Of a stretch of 64,000 bases of DNA, positions 25,515-34,195 are shown piece by piece. This DNA is from JALZOC01 sp035758845 (GTDB lineage: Bacteria > Acidobacteriota > Vicinamibacteria > Vicinamibacterales > 2-12-FULL-66-21): positions 1 to 64,000 of the forward strand of contig DASTVZ010000227.1 of assembly GCA_035758845.1 (NCBI GenBank), given 5' to 3'. Below the pieces are notes generated by a model. The model made no database searches and had not been told where the DNA came from. It worked only from the letters and a program-made list of their open reading frames with translations. Positions within the stretch are counted from its first letter, which is position 1, and every line of letters begins with the position of its first letter. The position numbers were made by a program, and so were the translations under genes.

Positions 25515-26993
25515 GTGAGGAAGCGTGTGATCCAGACAACCACTCAGGTTGAGCGTGCCGACGGTCGCGTCGAACTTGTCGATACATCCACGGTCGAGCG
25601 CAGTGTTTTGTACAACGAGGACCTCGCCCCGGTACCGATTGCACTGCGCACCTGGAGCACGTACAACTTCGCTGCGCTGTGGATCAGCATGGCGCACTGC
25701 ATTCCAACTTACATGCTGTCGGCCGGACTGATGGCGGCTGGCATGAGCTGGTCTCAGGCGCTCTTCACCGTCGGTGTAGGGAACACCATCGTCCTGATCC
25801 CAATTCTTCTCAACTCGCATCCCGGCACACGATACGGGATTCCGTTTCCCGTGTTTGCCCGGGCCGCTTACGGAACGATCGGATCCAATCTTCCGGCGCT
25901 GATGCGCGCAATCGTCGCGTGCGGATGGTTCGGCATCCAGGCGTGGATCGGTGGCGAGGCCGTCAACACGTTCTTCGCCAGCATTATTCCGGGCTGGCAG
26001 GGGTTGCTGGGCAGCGGGTTCGGCGGCCACTCGACGACCGAGTGGCTGTCGTTTCTGATCTTCTGGAGTTTGAACGTCGCGATTGTCTATCGCGGCATGG
26101 ATCTCTTACGGAAGGTCGAGAACTGGGCTGCGCCATTCGTCCTCGTCATGACCGCCCTCCTGCTTGCATGGGCGGTCACGGAGGCGAACGGCTTCGGCCC
26201 GCTGCTGTCGCAGCCTGGCAAGTATTCGTCGCTGCAGGAGTTCCTGCCGGTATTCGTCCCCTCGCTGACGGCGATGATCGGGTTCTGGGCAACGCTGTCG
26301 CTCAACATGCCGGACTTCACGCGCTTCGGCCGAAGCCAGCGCGAGCAGATCATCGGCCAGGTTGTGGCCTTGCCAACCACGATGTTCGTGTTTGCCGCGA
26401 TGGGCGTACTGATCACCAGCGCGACGGCGATCATTTACCACGAGGTCATCTGGGATCCGATCAAGCTGATTGGCCGATTCAGCAACCCTCTGGTGATTGC
26501 CGTCTCCATGTTCACCGCCGTGGTCGCAACGCTCGCAGTCAATATCGCGGCGAATGTCGTATCCCCGGCGAACGATTTCGCGAACGCCTTTCCCCGGGTG
26601 ATCAAGTTCAAGACCGGCGGACTCATTACCGGGATTCTGGGGATTCTGATTCAGCCCTGGCGGCTGCTCGCCGATCCGTCCGGCTACATCTACAACTGGC
26701 TGCTCGGATATTCGGGCGGTCTGGGATCGATCGCGGGAGTGCTCATCGCCGACTACTGGATCGTCCGCAAGAAACAGCTATCGCTCGAGGACTTGTATTT
26801 GCCGGACGGTCGGTATGGCCGCTGGAACCCGGCCGGCATTCTCGCGACCGTGATCGGTTGCGCCCTCGCGTGGGGAGGGCTCATCATTCCGGCGCTGCGG
26901 CCGCTCTATGACTACGCCTGGTTTGTCGGGTTCGCGGCCGCTGCGATCGCCTACGTCGCTCTCGCCTCTTTCCGGACTCGGGCCAGTCGATAG
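25515..26993 (+). CDS. NCS1-family nucleobase:cation symporter
   Basis: A 492-residue, ~12-helix inner-membrane transporter. Family segments: WSTYNFAALWISMAHCIPTYM in the first helix, GTRYGIPFPVFARAAYGTIGSNLPALMRAIVACGWFGIQ (two adjacent conserved blocks, given here in part), and NMPDFTRFGRS. NCS1 members carry uracil, allantoin, hydantoin or cytosine. Beside the pyrimidine-degradation genes, uracil or dihydropyrimidine uptake is the best guess. The GTG at 25515 is given; a GTG at 25527 preceded by AGGAAG is an alternative. Its last 43 bases overlap the 3' end of a convergent membrane-protein gene. Confidence 0.92.
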   Translation: MRKRVIQTTTQVERADGRVELVDTSTVERSVLYNEDLAPVPIALRTWSTYNFAALWISMAHCIPTYMLSAGLMAAGMSWSQALFTVGVGNTIVLIPILLNSHPGTRYGIPFPVFARAAYGTIGSNLPALMRAIVACGWFGIQAWIGGEAVNTFFASIIPGWQGLLGSGFGGHSTTEWLSFLIFWSLNVAIVYRGMDLLRKVENWAAPFVLVMTALLLAWAVTEANGFGPLLSQPGKYSSLQEFLPVFVPSLTAMIGFWATLSLNMPDFTRFGRSQREQIIGQVVALPTTMFVFAAMGVLITSATAIIYHEVIWDPIKLIGRFSNPLVIAVSMFTAVVATLAVNIAANVVSPANDFANAFPRVIKFKTGGLITGILGILIQPWRLLADPSGYIYNWLLGYSGGLGSIAGVLIADYWIVRKKQLSLEDLYLPDGRYGRWNPAGILATVIGCALAWGGLIIPALRPLYDYAWFVGFAAAAIAYVALASFRTRASR

Positions 26994-27517
26994 TGACTCA
27001 TCGCCAACACCGCGCACGCGAACGCGCCGCCAAGAACGAACGGGCCGGCCGGCGTGAACGCATAGATGAACGCGTAGAGAACTCCGAACTCGAGGATCTC
27101 GAACGCGGACGCGCGAAAAATCACGCCGCGTCGATACTCCAGGTGACCTGTCATGCCGTCGGGTCGCAGCGCGTGCTGAAAGAGCAGCCAGTTGCGAAGA
27201 TGCCGGACGTGAACCGTCAGCTGGATGAGCAGCAGCGCACCGAGCATGAACAAGTAGAACCCGTGTAGCTCCGGCTCCGCCACTCTTGCCGCGACAAATA
27301 GTGCGGTCGTGCTAACGATCAACATGGCAATGAAACGCGGGCTGATGCGACGTAACGCATTCACTTCTGCCTCGAACAGTGGATTGAGTTCGTAACTGCC
27401 CTCGAATTTGATCTTGTCCTGCCGCATGTAGAGGCGAGCGCAGGTGATCGTCAGGTAGTAGTCGGAGCAATAAAGTAACGCCCACACGATCGGTCCCACC
27501 CACACGATATCTCCCAT
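26951..27517 (-). CDS. Membrane protein of unknown function
   Basis: A 188-residue protein with about four to five hydrophobic helices: WVGPIVWALLYCSDYYLTI, FIAMLIVSTTALFVAARVA, FYLFMLGALLLIQLTV, ILEFGVLYAFIYAF and FVLGGAFACAVLAM. Between helix 1 and 2 is a polar segment, FEGSYELNPLFEAEVNALRR. I do not recognise the family. The ATG at 27517 has GAGGA eight bases upstream, better than the longer alternative start. Its 3' end overlaps the NCS1 permease gene by 43 bases, tail to tail. It follows the YitT gene on the same strand. Confidence 0.8.
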   Translation of the reverse strand: MGDIVWVGPIVWALLYCSDYYLTITCARLYMRQDKIKFEGSYELNPLFEAEVNALRRISPRFIAMLIVSTTALFVAARVAEPELHGFYLFMLGALLLIQLTVHVRHLRNWLLFQHALRPDGMTGHLEYRRGVIFRASAFEILEFGVLYAFIYAFTPAGPFVLGGAFACAVLAMSHYRLARVRKEARAT

Positions 27518-27537
27518 GCTCGATTTCCTCACTGACG

Positions 27538-27568
27538 AACAATCACCAATCAGCAATCAGCAATTTCA
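27538..27568 (-). repeat. TGAAATTGCTGATT array at the 3' end of the YitT gene
   Basis: On the minus strand the array TGAAATTGCTGATTGCTGATT starts with the TGA stop codon of the YitT-family gene itself and continues with GGTGATTG. Unlike the copy after the ALDH gene, it lacks the returning complementary arm. Confidence 0.7.
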
Positions 27569-28414
27569 GTGCAATCCCCGATGCTTCACCATGCCGCCCT
27601 GGACGTCGGCAAGCGCATGATATGTAATGAACGCGCTCTCATCGAGGGCCTGAGCGATGTTCTTCACCCGGCCCACTTCCAGTCTCGTAACGACGCAGTA
27701 CAGGATGTCCTGATCCTCGAAGCTGAGACCGCCGCGGCCTTTGTAGACGGTCACGCCTCGCCCGAGATTCGCCATGATCTGCGCCGCGATTTCACCGCTG
27801 GCGCGGGAAACGATCGTGATGGCCGTGTATTCCTCGATGCCGTGAATGACGAAGTCGAGCGTCCGCGCGGCGGCGACATACGTCAGGATCGAATACAGCG
27901 CCTTATCGACTCCCAGCACCGACATTGCGACGAGAAATAACGCGACGTTAAAGAGCAGGATGACATCGCCGACCTTGAAGAGATGGCTTTGCCGGCTAAT
28001 CAACAGCGCGGCGATCTCGGTTCCATCGAGCACGGCCCCGCCGCGCACCGCGAGCCCGATTCCAGCTCCAAGAAAGAACCCGCCGAATACCGCCGTGAGC
28101 ACGAGATCCGGGGTCACGTCCGGAAATGGAATGGTCGCGAGCGCCACCGACAGGCCACCAATAGCGAGCACACTGCGAAACGCGAACGCTCCGCCGATTT
28201 GGCGGTATCCGAGAGCGACAAACGGAAGATTGACGACCACGATCCAGATGGAGAGCGGTGTGCTACTGACCATCGAGATGAGCATGGAAATGCCGGTGAC
28301 ACCGCCGTCGATGAAGTGGCTGGAAAGCAGGAAACCCTTGATCCCCATGCAGGCGGAGAGGATCCCGAGCAGGATGAGCAGACCGTTCAGCGATTCACGC
28401 GCGGCGCGATTCAC
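27566..28414 (-). CDS. YitT-family membrane protein with C-terminal DUF2179 domain
   Basis: A 282-residue protein with five to six membrane helices (about 10-175), including the family-typical FIDGGVTGISML and AVFGGFFLGAGIGLAVRGGAVLDGTEIAALL. A soluble C-terminal DUF2179 domain (about 205-275) has TAITIVSRASGEIAAQIM, GRGVTVYKGRGG and DILYCVVTRLEV. Function of the family is unknown; transport has been suggested. Start is a GTG without clear Shine-Dalgarno. It lies downstream of the dynamin-like gene and upstream of a membrane-protein gene, both in the same direction. Confidence 0.9.
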   Translation of the reverse strand: MNRAARESLNGLLILLGILSACMGIKGFLLSSHFIDGGVTGISMLISMVSSTPLSIWIVVVNLPFVALGYRQIGGAFAFRSVLAIGGLSVALATIPFPDVTPDLVLTAVFGGFFLGAGIGLAVRGGAVLDGTEIAALLISRQSHLFKVGDVILLFNVALFLVAMSVLGVDKALYSILTYVAAARTLDFVIHGIEEYTAITIVSRASGEIAAQIMANLGRGVTVYKGRGGLSFEDQDILYCVVTRLEVGRVKNIAQALDESAFITYHALADVQGGMVKHRGLH

Positions 28415-28435
28415 TGAGCAATCTTATGCTTATCC

Positions 28436-28516
28436 ATTGTTCCCGTGGGTTCGGGATCGGGATCCGTTGTCCGGGATCCGGGATCCGATCCGTGTTAATC
28501 CATGTTGATCCGTGGT
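28436..28516 (-). repeat. ACGGATCAACA / GGATCCCG word array at the 3' end of the dynamin-like gene
   Basis: Directly after the TAA stop of the dynamin-like gene (minus strand) come the words CCACGGATCAACATGGATTA and ACACGGATCGG, then GGATCCCGGATCCCGG and relatives, up to 20 bases before the YitT start. No promoter was recognised in it. Confidence 0.65.
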
Positions 28517-30273
28517 TACGCGGCCTGCTTATCGATGCGGGCGCGCAACGAAGCGAGTTCCGCGCCAATCGCCCGAAGCTCCTGCTCGGTCGTCTGGAGC
28601 TTTTCCCCTTCGGCGCGGACGAAGCGGCTATACGGCGCAATGCTCTCGCGGATGCGATCGCCGCTCTTCTGGATTTCCTTGGCAAACTGATCGTGCAGGG
28701 CATCGGACAGCCGCTGGCGCACGTCGGCGATCTTCCGCCGCATCTGTTCCTTCGCCCGCTCCCGCTTCGCGGGAAGAATGAAGAAGCCGAGCGCCGCAAT
28801 GACCGACGCCATGATGATCCCGGTCACGTCGGCCGCGGCGGTCGTCGCGGCAATCGTCACAATCGCGCCGAGACCCACCCCTCCAGCGCTGATCGCCGCT
28901 GCCGCCGCCACGGCATTCCGTGCATCATCTGCAAGTTCGCGCGCTTCTTTACGGCGATCGAAGGAGTCGATGACCTTTTGCGATTCGCGGCTGACGGCTT
29001 CGAGCAAGCGGCTGCGATCGCTCAGAAACCTCGATGAATCCGTATCGCCAACGATCCGGTCGCGGTATTGCCGCCGCCGTTCCGCGAGGTGTCTCGTGAC
29101 GTCCTGCCACTGGCGCAAATCCGCGTCGACGAGCCAGTCGACCAGCTCGCTAACCTTGCGCTCGATCTCCCGGGGTGCCTCGCCCACGACGCGCTGCTCG
29201 AATCCTTGCTGCATGCGGCTGCGGTTCAAGAGATCCATCACTCGGCCGACACGCATCGTGTCGTCGAAGAACTCGTGACCTCGCTTTTCCATTTCGAGCA
29301 GGATGCGGTCGATATCCGAGATACGGAAGCCAAAGTCGCGCATCAGGTCCGCCTGGTAGACCGAGAGCTGACTCTCCACCTCGTCGAGCGTCGCAAAGTC
29401 TCCCTTCAGGAGCGCCGTGCGCTCCCTGACGGCTGCCGCATGTCGGTCGGTCAATGCCGCGCCCACCCCGAGCGGATTCAACAGCTTCAACCGGATCCGG
29501 CCAGGTGAATCGAGCGTTTCACGGATATAGCGTTCCAGCGCCTCGAACCGGCTCGCAGCCCACGCCGTCGGATCTCCCTGCTTTGCGCGAAGCGCCAGCC
29601 GCGCGCTGAGGGGAAAAATCTCCGGGCTGAACCCGAGCAGCGCACGCGCGTTGTCTGCGACGAAGGCGCGAACCTCGTCGATCTGTGCGCTCGTCTCCAG
29701 AATGTCGATCTTGTTGATGACCACGACGATTTTCTTGCCCCACCCGCGGACCTGTTCGAGAAACGCACGCTCGGTTTCGGTGAACGGACGGTCGGCCGAG
29801 GTCACGAACAAGACAAGGTCGGATCGCGGAACGAATTCGGCGGTGATCGCTTCATGTTCGCGAATGATCGCGTTGGTCCCTGGCGTGTCGACGATGTGGA
29901 TCTCGCGCAGGATCTCGGCCGGCGCGGTGATGACGTGCAGGTGGGCTTCGCGAACCGTGCGTCCGACCGTGTCGCCGTGCTGGAGAACGTTGATCTGCGC
30001 TGTGGTCGGCGTCACCCCCTCCTGCGCGACCACCGCGCCAACCAACGCATTGATGAACGCGCTCTTGCCTGAATTGAATTCCCCGACTATGACCAGCAGA
30101 AACAGTTCGTCGAGTTGTTCAATGGAACGATCGAGAGCCTGCTGATGCTCGGGGGCCGCGTCGAAGCGCACGAGGGCGGTGCGCAGGCGTGCGAGGATCC
30201 GACGCTCCTCCTTGACCAGCTCATCCTCTCCGCCTGACAGGATTTTCCCCAGCATCGGCCGACGGAGCTGCAT
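28516..30273 (-). CDS. Bacterial dynamin-like GTPase
   Basis: A 585-residue large GTPase that would tubulate or fuse membranes. The G1 loop GEFNSGKS is at residues 64-71, switch I threonine in GVTPTTAQI, G3 DTPGT, and G4 NKID. The middle is a long predominantly helical stalk (300-460). Two hydrophobic segments lie at about 475-515 (AAAAAISAGGVGLGAIVTIAA and GIIMASVIAALGFFILP), the paddle or membrane insertion, followed by a basic stretch and a coiled-coil tail. The length is shorter than the double dynamins and similar to single-copy DLPs. The ATG has only a weak GGGA upstream. No paralogue adjacent. Confidence 0.9.
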   Translation of the reverse strand: MQLRRPMLGKILSGGEDELVKEERRILARLRTALVRFDAAPEHQQALDRSIEQLDELFLLVIVGEFNSGKSAFINALVGAVVAQEGVTPTTAQINVLQHGDTVGRTVREAHLHVITAPAEILREIHIVDTPGTNAIIREHEAITAEFVPRSDLVLFVTSADRPFTETERAFLEQVRGWGKKIVVVINKIDILETSAQIDEVRAFVADNARALLGFSPEIFPLSARLALRAKQGDPTAWAASRFEALERYIRETLDSPGRIRLKLLNPLGVGAALTDRHAAAVRERTALLKGDFATLDEVESQLSVYQADLMRDFGFRISDIDRILLEMEKRGHEFFDDTMRVGRVMDLLNRSRMQQGFEQRVVGEAPREIERKVSELVDWLVDADLRQWQDVTRHLAERRRQYRDRIVGDTDSSRFLSDRSRLLEAVSRESQKVIDSFDRRKEARELADDARNAVAAAAAISAGGVGLGAIVTIAATTAAADVTGIIMASVIAALGFFILPAKRERAKEQMRRKIADVRQRLSDALHDQFAKEIQKSGDRIRESIAPYSRFVRAEGEKLQTTEQELRAIGAELASLRARIDKQAA

Positions 30274-30285
30274 CTTTTGTTCCCG

Positions 30286-30374
30286 CGGTTGGCGATTGGC
30301 CGTTGCGGTTGGCGGTTGGCGGTTGGCGATTAGCGGTTGGCGGCGATTAGCGGTTGGCGAGTGGCCGATTAGCG
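30286..30374 (-). repeat. CGCCAACCGCTAATCG word array at the 3' end of the desaturase gene
   Basis: On the minus strand CGCTAATCGGCC starts with the desaturase stop codon (TAA inside CGCTAATCG) and the words CGCCAACCGC and CGCTAATCGC alternate for about 85 bases up to the start region of the dynamin-like gene. Confidence 0.75.
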
Positions 30375-31364
30375 GCTCGTCGCGACCGGCTGCTGGCTTC
30401 TCTCAGTGTCGCGACTCCAATCGGTGTGCGGCGCGTGATTCTCGACGAGCCAGCCATAGACGAGGCGCCCGTAACTCTGCCAGCGCATCTGTTTGCGCTC
30501 GAAAAAAGGAGTCAGTGCCCGCTGGAGAGCCGGCAGTCGATAGAAGGGCACGCCGGGGAAGTAGTGATGCTCGAGATGGTAATTGGAGTTCAGAAACGCG
30601 AAGTCCCAGAACCAGTGGCCTTTCATCAACGTGCCCCACTTTGCCGGGTCGTTCGGGTCGATGTCGTAATGCTGCCCGAGACGATTCAGGGTGAAGGCAA
30701 TCGGGAAGACGAAAAACACCGGGATGATGCTCGTGCGAAGCGCGGTGTAGAAACCGAAAAAGTACCACAGCAGCGCGAGCGCCGTCAGGTGCGCCGCGAT
30801 CGAAACCTTGCGCTCCCACCCGATCCGATGCTGCAGCTCCTCCGGATACGTGGACGATTCCCGCCGCGCCGCGCGGAAGTAGATCGGAAACAAGGCAGGT
30901 GTGCAGTACAGCAGTTTGAACCAGCGCTTATTGACTTTTGGCGACAGGTGATGGCGCTTGGGATCGTCCTCGTCCGATCCGAGCTCGGCATGATGATCCA
31001 AATGCCACCTCGTGAACTGGCTGGCCGAGATCCCACTTGGAATCGCATAGAGCAATCCGAGGATCCGCTCGGCCACCGGCCGGCGCCGTGTGAAGACCGT
31101 GTGATGCACGACCTCGTGGAGAAGGATCGTGAAGTCAAAGACCGTGAATCCCTGAACGAACGCCAGCGGTATCCAGATCAGCGGATTCTCCAACCGAATC
31201 AGGCCCCACGTGGCGAGCGCGAGAATGCCGAACTGTCGAGCTGCCACGATGAAATGCCGCCAGGCAGTCTTCTGGTGGAGCTCGCGCAACTGGTCGCGCG
31301 AGATCGCAGCGCCCAGCTCAGCTCGGAGCGCGACCGCATGCTGCGAGTAGTAGTGGGATTTCAC
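30369..31364 (-). CDS. Membrane fatty-acid desaturase
   Basis: A 331-residue integral-membrane di-iron desaturase or hydroxylase. The three histidine boxes are HEVVHH (about 84-89), HLDHH (about 122-126) and HLEHHYFPGVP (about 262-272). Four hydrophobic helices alternate with them. It would introduce a double bond into acyl lipids (or a related carbon skeleton); the regiospecificity cannot be read. Start is GTG; no good Shine-Dalgarno. It lies between the EamA-type exporter and the dynamin-like gene on the same strand; the association with a membrane-remodelling GTPase is suggestive but may be chance. Confidence 0.9.
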   Translation of the reverse strand: MKSHYYSQHAVALRAELGAAISRDQLRELHQKTAWRHFIVAARQFGILALATWGLIRLENPLIWIPLAFVQGFTVFDFTILLHEVVHHTVFTRRRPVAERILGLLYAIPSGISASQFTRWHLDHHAELGSDEDDPKRHHLSPKVNKRWFKLLYCTPALFPIYFRAARRESSTYPEELQHRIGWERKVSIAAHLTALALLWYFFGFYTALRTSIIPVFFVFPIAFTLNRLGQHYDIDPNDPAKWGTLMKGHWFWDFAFLNSNYHLEHHYFPGVPFYRLPALQRALTPFFERKQMRWQSYGRLVYGWLVENHAPHTDWSRDTERSQQPVATSR

Positions 31365-31379
31365 GGTGTTCTTTCATTT

Positions 31380-31473
31380 TAGCCGGGATCCGTCCCTCGA
31401 CAACGCTCGGGACGCCCTGAGCCTGTCGAAGGGCGGTCTGCGGGATCCGGTGTCCGGAATCCGGGCGTTACTC
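31380..31473 (-). repeat. GGGATCC words with a CTTCGACAGGCTCAG repeat
   Basis: Downstream of the EamA gene on the minus strand come GGATTCCGG/GGATCCCG words around a unit containing CCCTTCGACAGGCTCAGGGC and a partial complementary arm (GTTGTCGAGGG). The CTTCGACAGGCTCAG word is known as a common interspersed intergenic repeat in several GC-rich bacteria. The last codons of the EamA gene (PNPNPE) are made of the CCGAATCC word. Confidence 0.65.
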
Positions 31474-32442
31474 GGGATTCGGATTCGGCACCTTCACGCG
31501 CGTCAGGGCGACGCCGACCAGCACCGCAGCCGCTCCGACGATTTTTCGAAAACCCAACGGCTCGTGCAGAAATAGAGTTGCCGTCGCCATGGCGACCAGG
31601 GGAACCAGATTCGAGTACACCGACGTGCGCGCGCTTCCAATCTGACGAACCGCAGCGTACCAAATCGTGTAGGACAAACAGAGGGCGAATAGGGCTGAAT
31701 ACACAATGGCAATCCACGTTCCCGCCGTGACGCGAGCCCACGCGACAGCTCGAATCTGAGGAAACACAGCCGCGATGTATAGCGCCGTCCCTAGGGCCAT
31801 CGAGATTCCTGTCACCGCCAGCGGCGAGTGCCGTGTCATCAGCGGCCGCGAGCCGAGCGTATAGATCGCCCAGCAACACACAGCACCAAACATCATCAGA
31901 TCGCCGACCCACGTCGCGCCGCCAAGGTGAACGCCCGCACCGACGACGATATAGATTCCCGCAAGCGACAGGAACACACCAACCCAGTGCGTCGGAGTGA
32001 TCCGCTCCTCGCCAAGCGCCGCGCTGATGATTGCGATGAGCACCGGAGCGCCCGCCAGCATCACTGCCGCATTGGCGACGCTCGTCCTGGCCAGTCCGCC
32101 GACAAACCAATACTGGTAAAGACTCTGGCCGACGACGCCGAGCGCGGCGAGGCCGACTACGTCGCGTTTCGACATTCTCGAAGGCGTGTAAAGAACGCTC
32201 GCCAGGGAACCGTCGGCACCCGGTTCGGAAGGCCACCTCCGGATCGCCACCATCGCGGCAACGAATACCGTCGATGCCACGGCCATGCGAATGGCATTGA
32301 ATGCCTGTGGATCGATTTCCAGGAAGGCGCGCTTGACAATGACGTAGTTCGTCCCCCAGATGAGACTCATGAGGAACAGCAGCGCGTCGATGCGGCGAAT
32401 GTGTAGCAACGTCTGGAAGGGAGCGCGGAAAAAAATGGCCAC
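31468..32442 (-). CDS. EamA/DMT-superfamily metabolite exporter
   Basis: A 324-residue inner-membrane protein with ten predicted helices arranged as two EamA repeats (about 20-150 and 170-310). Typical features are MSLIWGTNYVIVKRAF in helix 1 and LVPLVAMATATLFLHEPLG near the end of the second repeat. These carriers export amino acids or other small metabolites; the substrate is unknown. Start is GTG with no clear ribosome site. It is the next gene after atpE, 77 bases downstream, and could be co-transcribed with the ATP synthase genes. Confidence 0.9.
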   Translation of the reverse strand: MAIFFRAPFQTLLHIRRIDALLFLMSLIWGTNYVIVKRAFLEIDPQAFNAIRMAVASTVFVAAMVAIRRWPSEPGADGSLASVLYTPSRMSKRDVVGLAALGVVGQSLYQYWFVGGLARTSVANAAVMLAGAPVLIAIISAALGEERITPTHWVGVFLSLAGIYIVVGAGVHLGGATWVGDLMMFGAVCCWAIYTLGSRPLMTRHSPLAVTGISMALGTALYIAAVFPQIRAVAWARVTAGTWIAIVYSALFALCLSYTIWYAAVRQIGSARTSVYSNLVPLVAMATATLFLHEPLGFRKIVGAAAVLVGVALTRVKVPNPNPE

Positions 32443-32519
32443 GCCAGCTCAGGGATACAAGCGGCTGAAGTATCCACTGTGCCCGGCGTGGCCTGCCCGG
32501 ACGCGATTTCGATCGCTGG

Positions 32520-32864
32520 TTAGCCGCTGAACGGCTTGAAGAAAAACAGCAGGAACGAAATCAGCAGCACGTAAATGACCAGCGATTCGATCAGGACGAG
32601 ACCAAGGATGAGCGCGCCGCGGATATCGCCGGCCGCCCCCGGGTTGCGCGAGATGGCTTCAGCAGCTGCGCTGACCGCCTTCCCCTGCCCGAGCGCGGCG
32701 AGGCCTGCCGCGATACCCAGCGCAAAGCCGGCCGTGATGATCGACCACTTGGCGATCTCGAGGTTCAAGGAGGAGGCCTCCCCGGCCGGAACCTGCGCGA
32801 ACACGGGCGCAAAGATGCCACCCGCAAGGACCAGTACGACTGTCAGGACGAAACGTTTACTCAC
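32520..32864 (-). CDS. atpE: ATP synthase Fo subunit c
   Basis: The 114-residue proteolipid that forms the rotor ring. A signal-like hydrophobic N-terminal extension (about 1-24, ending VFAQ) precedes the usual hairpin of two helices, joined by the polar loop ISRNPGAAGD. The ion-binding Glu93 is in LVLIESLVIYVLL, with Gln60 in helix 1, Ser94 and Tyr98. The Gln/Glu-Ser/Tyr set resembles sodium-binding rings, but the Thr normally after ES is Leu. I chose GTG 32864 because GAGGAGG lies eight bases upstream. No subunit b gene follows. Confidence 0.93.
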   Translation of the reverse strand: MSKRFVLTVVLVLAGGIFAPVFAQVPAGEASSLNLEIAKWSIITAGFALGIAAGLAALGQGKAVSAAAEAISRNPGAAGDIRGALILGLVLIESLVIYVLLISFLLFFFKPFSG

Positions 32865-32936
32865 GACCCAAGCCTCCTCTGAAATCTCTCTCGTGCAACG
32901 GCTTCCAAACTGATGGAAAACGGATGATGCCAACGA

Positions 32937-33749
32937 TTACGCGGCCGCCGGCGCCTGATGCCCGCTCGGCGCGTCGTGACCGTGTTCATCTTCATGATGC
33001 TCGACGGCGACCGCTCCCTGCAGGTAGATGATCGACAGCAGCACGAAGATGAATGCCTGCAACGCTCCCGTAATCAAGCCGAGAAACATCATCGGCAACG
33101 GAACCAGAAATGGAATGAGCGTAAACAGAATGAGGATGACCATCTCCTCGCCGAAGATGTTGCCGAACAACCGCAGCGACAACGACAGCACGCGCGAGAG
33201 ATGGCTGATGATTTCGATGAAGAACATCAAGGGTGCCATCGCCACGGGCGATCCCGGCGGCATGGCGAAGTGCTTGATGTAATTGAAGACACCCTGCTCT
33301 TTGACGCCGTTGAAGTGGTAGTAGACCCAGGTCGTGATCGCGCAGCCGAGCGTCACGTTGATGTTGCTGGTCGGCGCCATCAGACCCGGCACGAGTCCCA
33401 TGTAGTTGCCGAACAAAATGAAGATGCCGAAGGTGGCGATGAGCGGCAGGTAATTGCGCCCCTTCGGCCCAATCCATTCCTCCAGCAGGTTCAGGACGGC
33501 GGTGAGCGCATCTTCGAACACGATCTGCAGCTTGCCGGGGTTCTCGACGCTCAGGCGCGATCGGATGATGATCGAGAGCACGGTGAGCACCGCGACAATC
33601 AACATCACCATCACGAGGTAGTTGGGAATGACCGCCCCATGCTCCGCCTGGATGTGGAATCCAAGCGCTTCGAGTGCCGCCTTGACCGGCGGACCCAGAA
33701 GGGCATTGACCACATCCACAATCCAGAGCGGGTGTTCCAGCTTCTCCAT
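32937..33749 (-). CDS. atpB: ATP synthase Fo subunit a
   Basis: A 270-residue membrane stator subunit that forms the half-channels to the c-ring. Six to seven helices are visible; the essential arginine is in SLSLRLFGNIFGEEM, and MGLVPGLMAPTSNINVTLG is the usual preceding block. An unusual His/Glu-rich C-terminal tail (EHHEDEHGHDAPSGH) extends into the cytoplasm or periplasm and could bind metal; that is inference. It lies between atpI and atpE as in standard operons, 72 bases upstream of atpE. Confidence 0.95.
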   Translation of the reverse strand: MEKLEHPLWIVDVVNALLGPPVKAALEALGFHIQAEHGAVIPNYLVMVMLIVAVLTVLSIIIRSRLSVENPGKLQIVFEDALTAVLNLLEEWIGPKGRNYLPLIATFGIFILFGNYMGLVPGLMAPTSNINVTLGCAITTWVYYHFNGVKEQGVFNYIKHFAMPPGSPVAMAPLMFFIEIISHLSRVLSLSLRLFGNIFGEEMVILILFTLIPFLVPLPMMFLGLITGALQAFIFVLLSIIYLQGAVAVEHHEDEHGHDAPSGHQAPAAA

Positions 33750-33778
33750 TCAGCTCGGTCGACAGAGATGCCGCGCGG

Positions 33779-34189
33779 TCACGTGCGCGGCGACGAATCC
33801 TTCATGATGAGGAGACGGACGGCTTCAACCGCCACCGCCGCCACTATCGAGGATGCTCCAGCCAGTAGCCCCAAAGGGGGCAGGCGCAAACGAGCAATCA
33901 TAACGTACGCGCCAAAACCGAGTAAAGCGTACCGCAGGGTCAATTTCGTGACCGCCCAGCGCAGTGCGGGACGGCGCGGCGGCGTATCCGCGACGACCAA
34001 CCGATCGACCAGCGCGCTCACGCCGGACTGAATCGCGAGATAACTCGCGCCGGCGATCAGGCCGCCACCAATCACCGCGAGCGCGGACCGAATAGGCGAC
34101 GGCGAAAACATCAACGCGACGGCCGCCATCAATGCGCAGACGATCACCGCTGTGCGGCCGACGCGTCGCAGCAGAGGATCGGCTTCCAC
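33779..34189 (-). CDS. atpI: ATP synthase subunit I-like membrane protein
   Basis: A 136-residue protein with four predicted helices (VIVCALMAAVALMFS, ALAVIGGGLIAGASYLAI, LRYALLGFGAYVMIA and LGLLAGASSIVAAVAVEAV). The size, topology and position between atpZ and atpB fit AtpI, which aids c-ring assembly. Sequence similarity among AtpI proteins is low, so the call leans on context. Start is GTG, seven bases after the atpZ stop, without Shine-Dalgarno. Confidence 0.8.
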   Translation of the reverse strand: MEADPLLRRVGRTAVIVCALMAAVALMFSPSPIRSALAVIGGGLIAGASYLAIQSGVSALVDRLVVADTPPRRPALRWAVTKLTLRYALLGFGAYVMIARLRLPPLGLLAGASSIVAAVAVEAVRLLIMKDSSPRT

Positions 34190-34195
34190 GCGCGG

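Noticed and set aside
28439..28515. tRNA-like cloverleaf between dynamin-like and YitT genes
   Set aside because: The inverted GGATCC words give small stems, but there is no anticodon arm or T-loop sequence.
31366..31575. 69-residue ORF containing LSLSKG
   Set aside because: It is a translation of the CTTCGACAGGCTCAG interspersed repeat, a common source of false ORFs.
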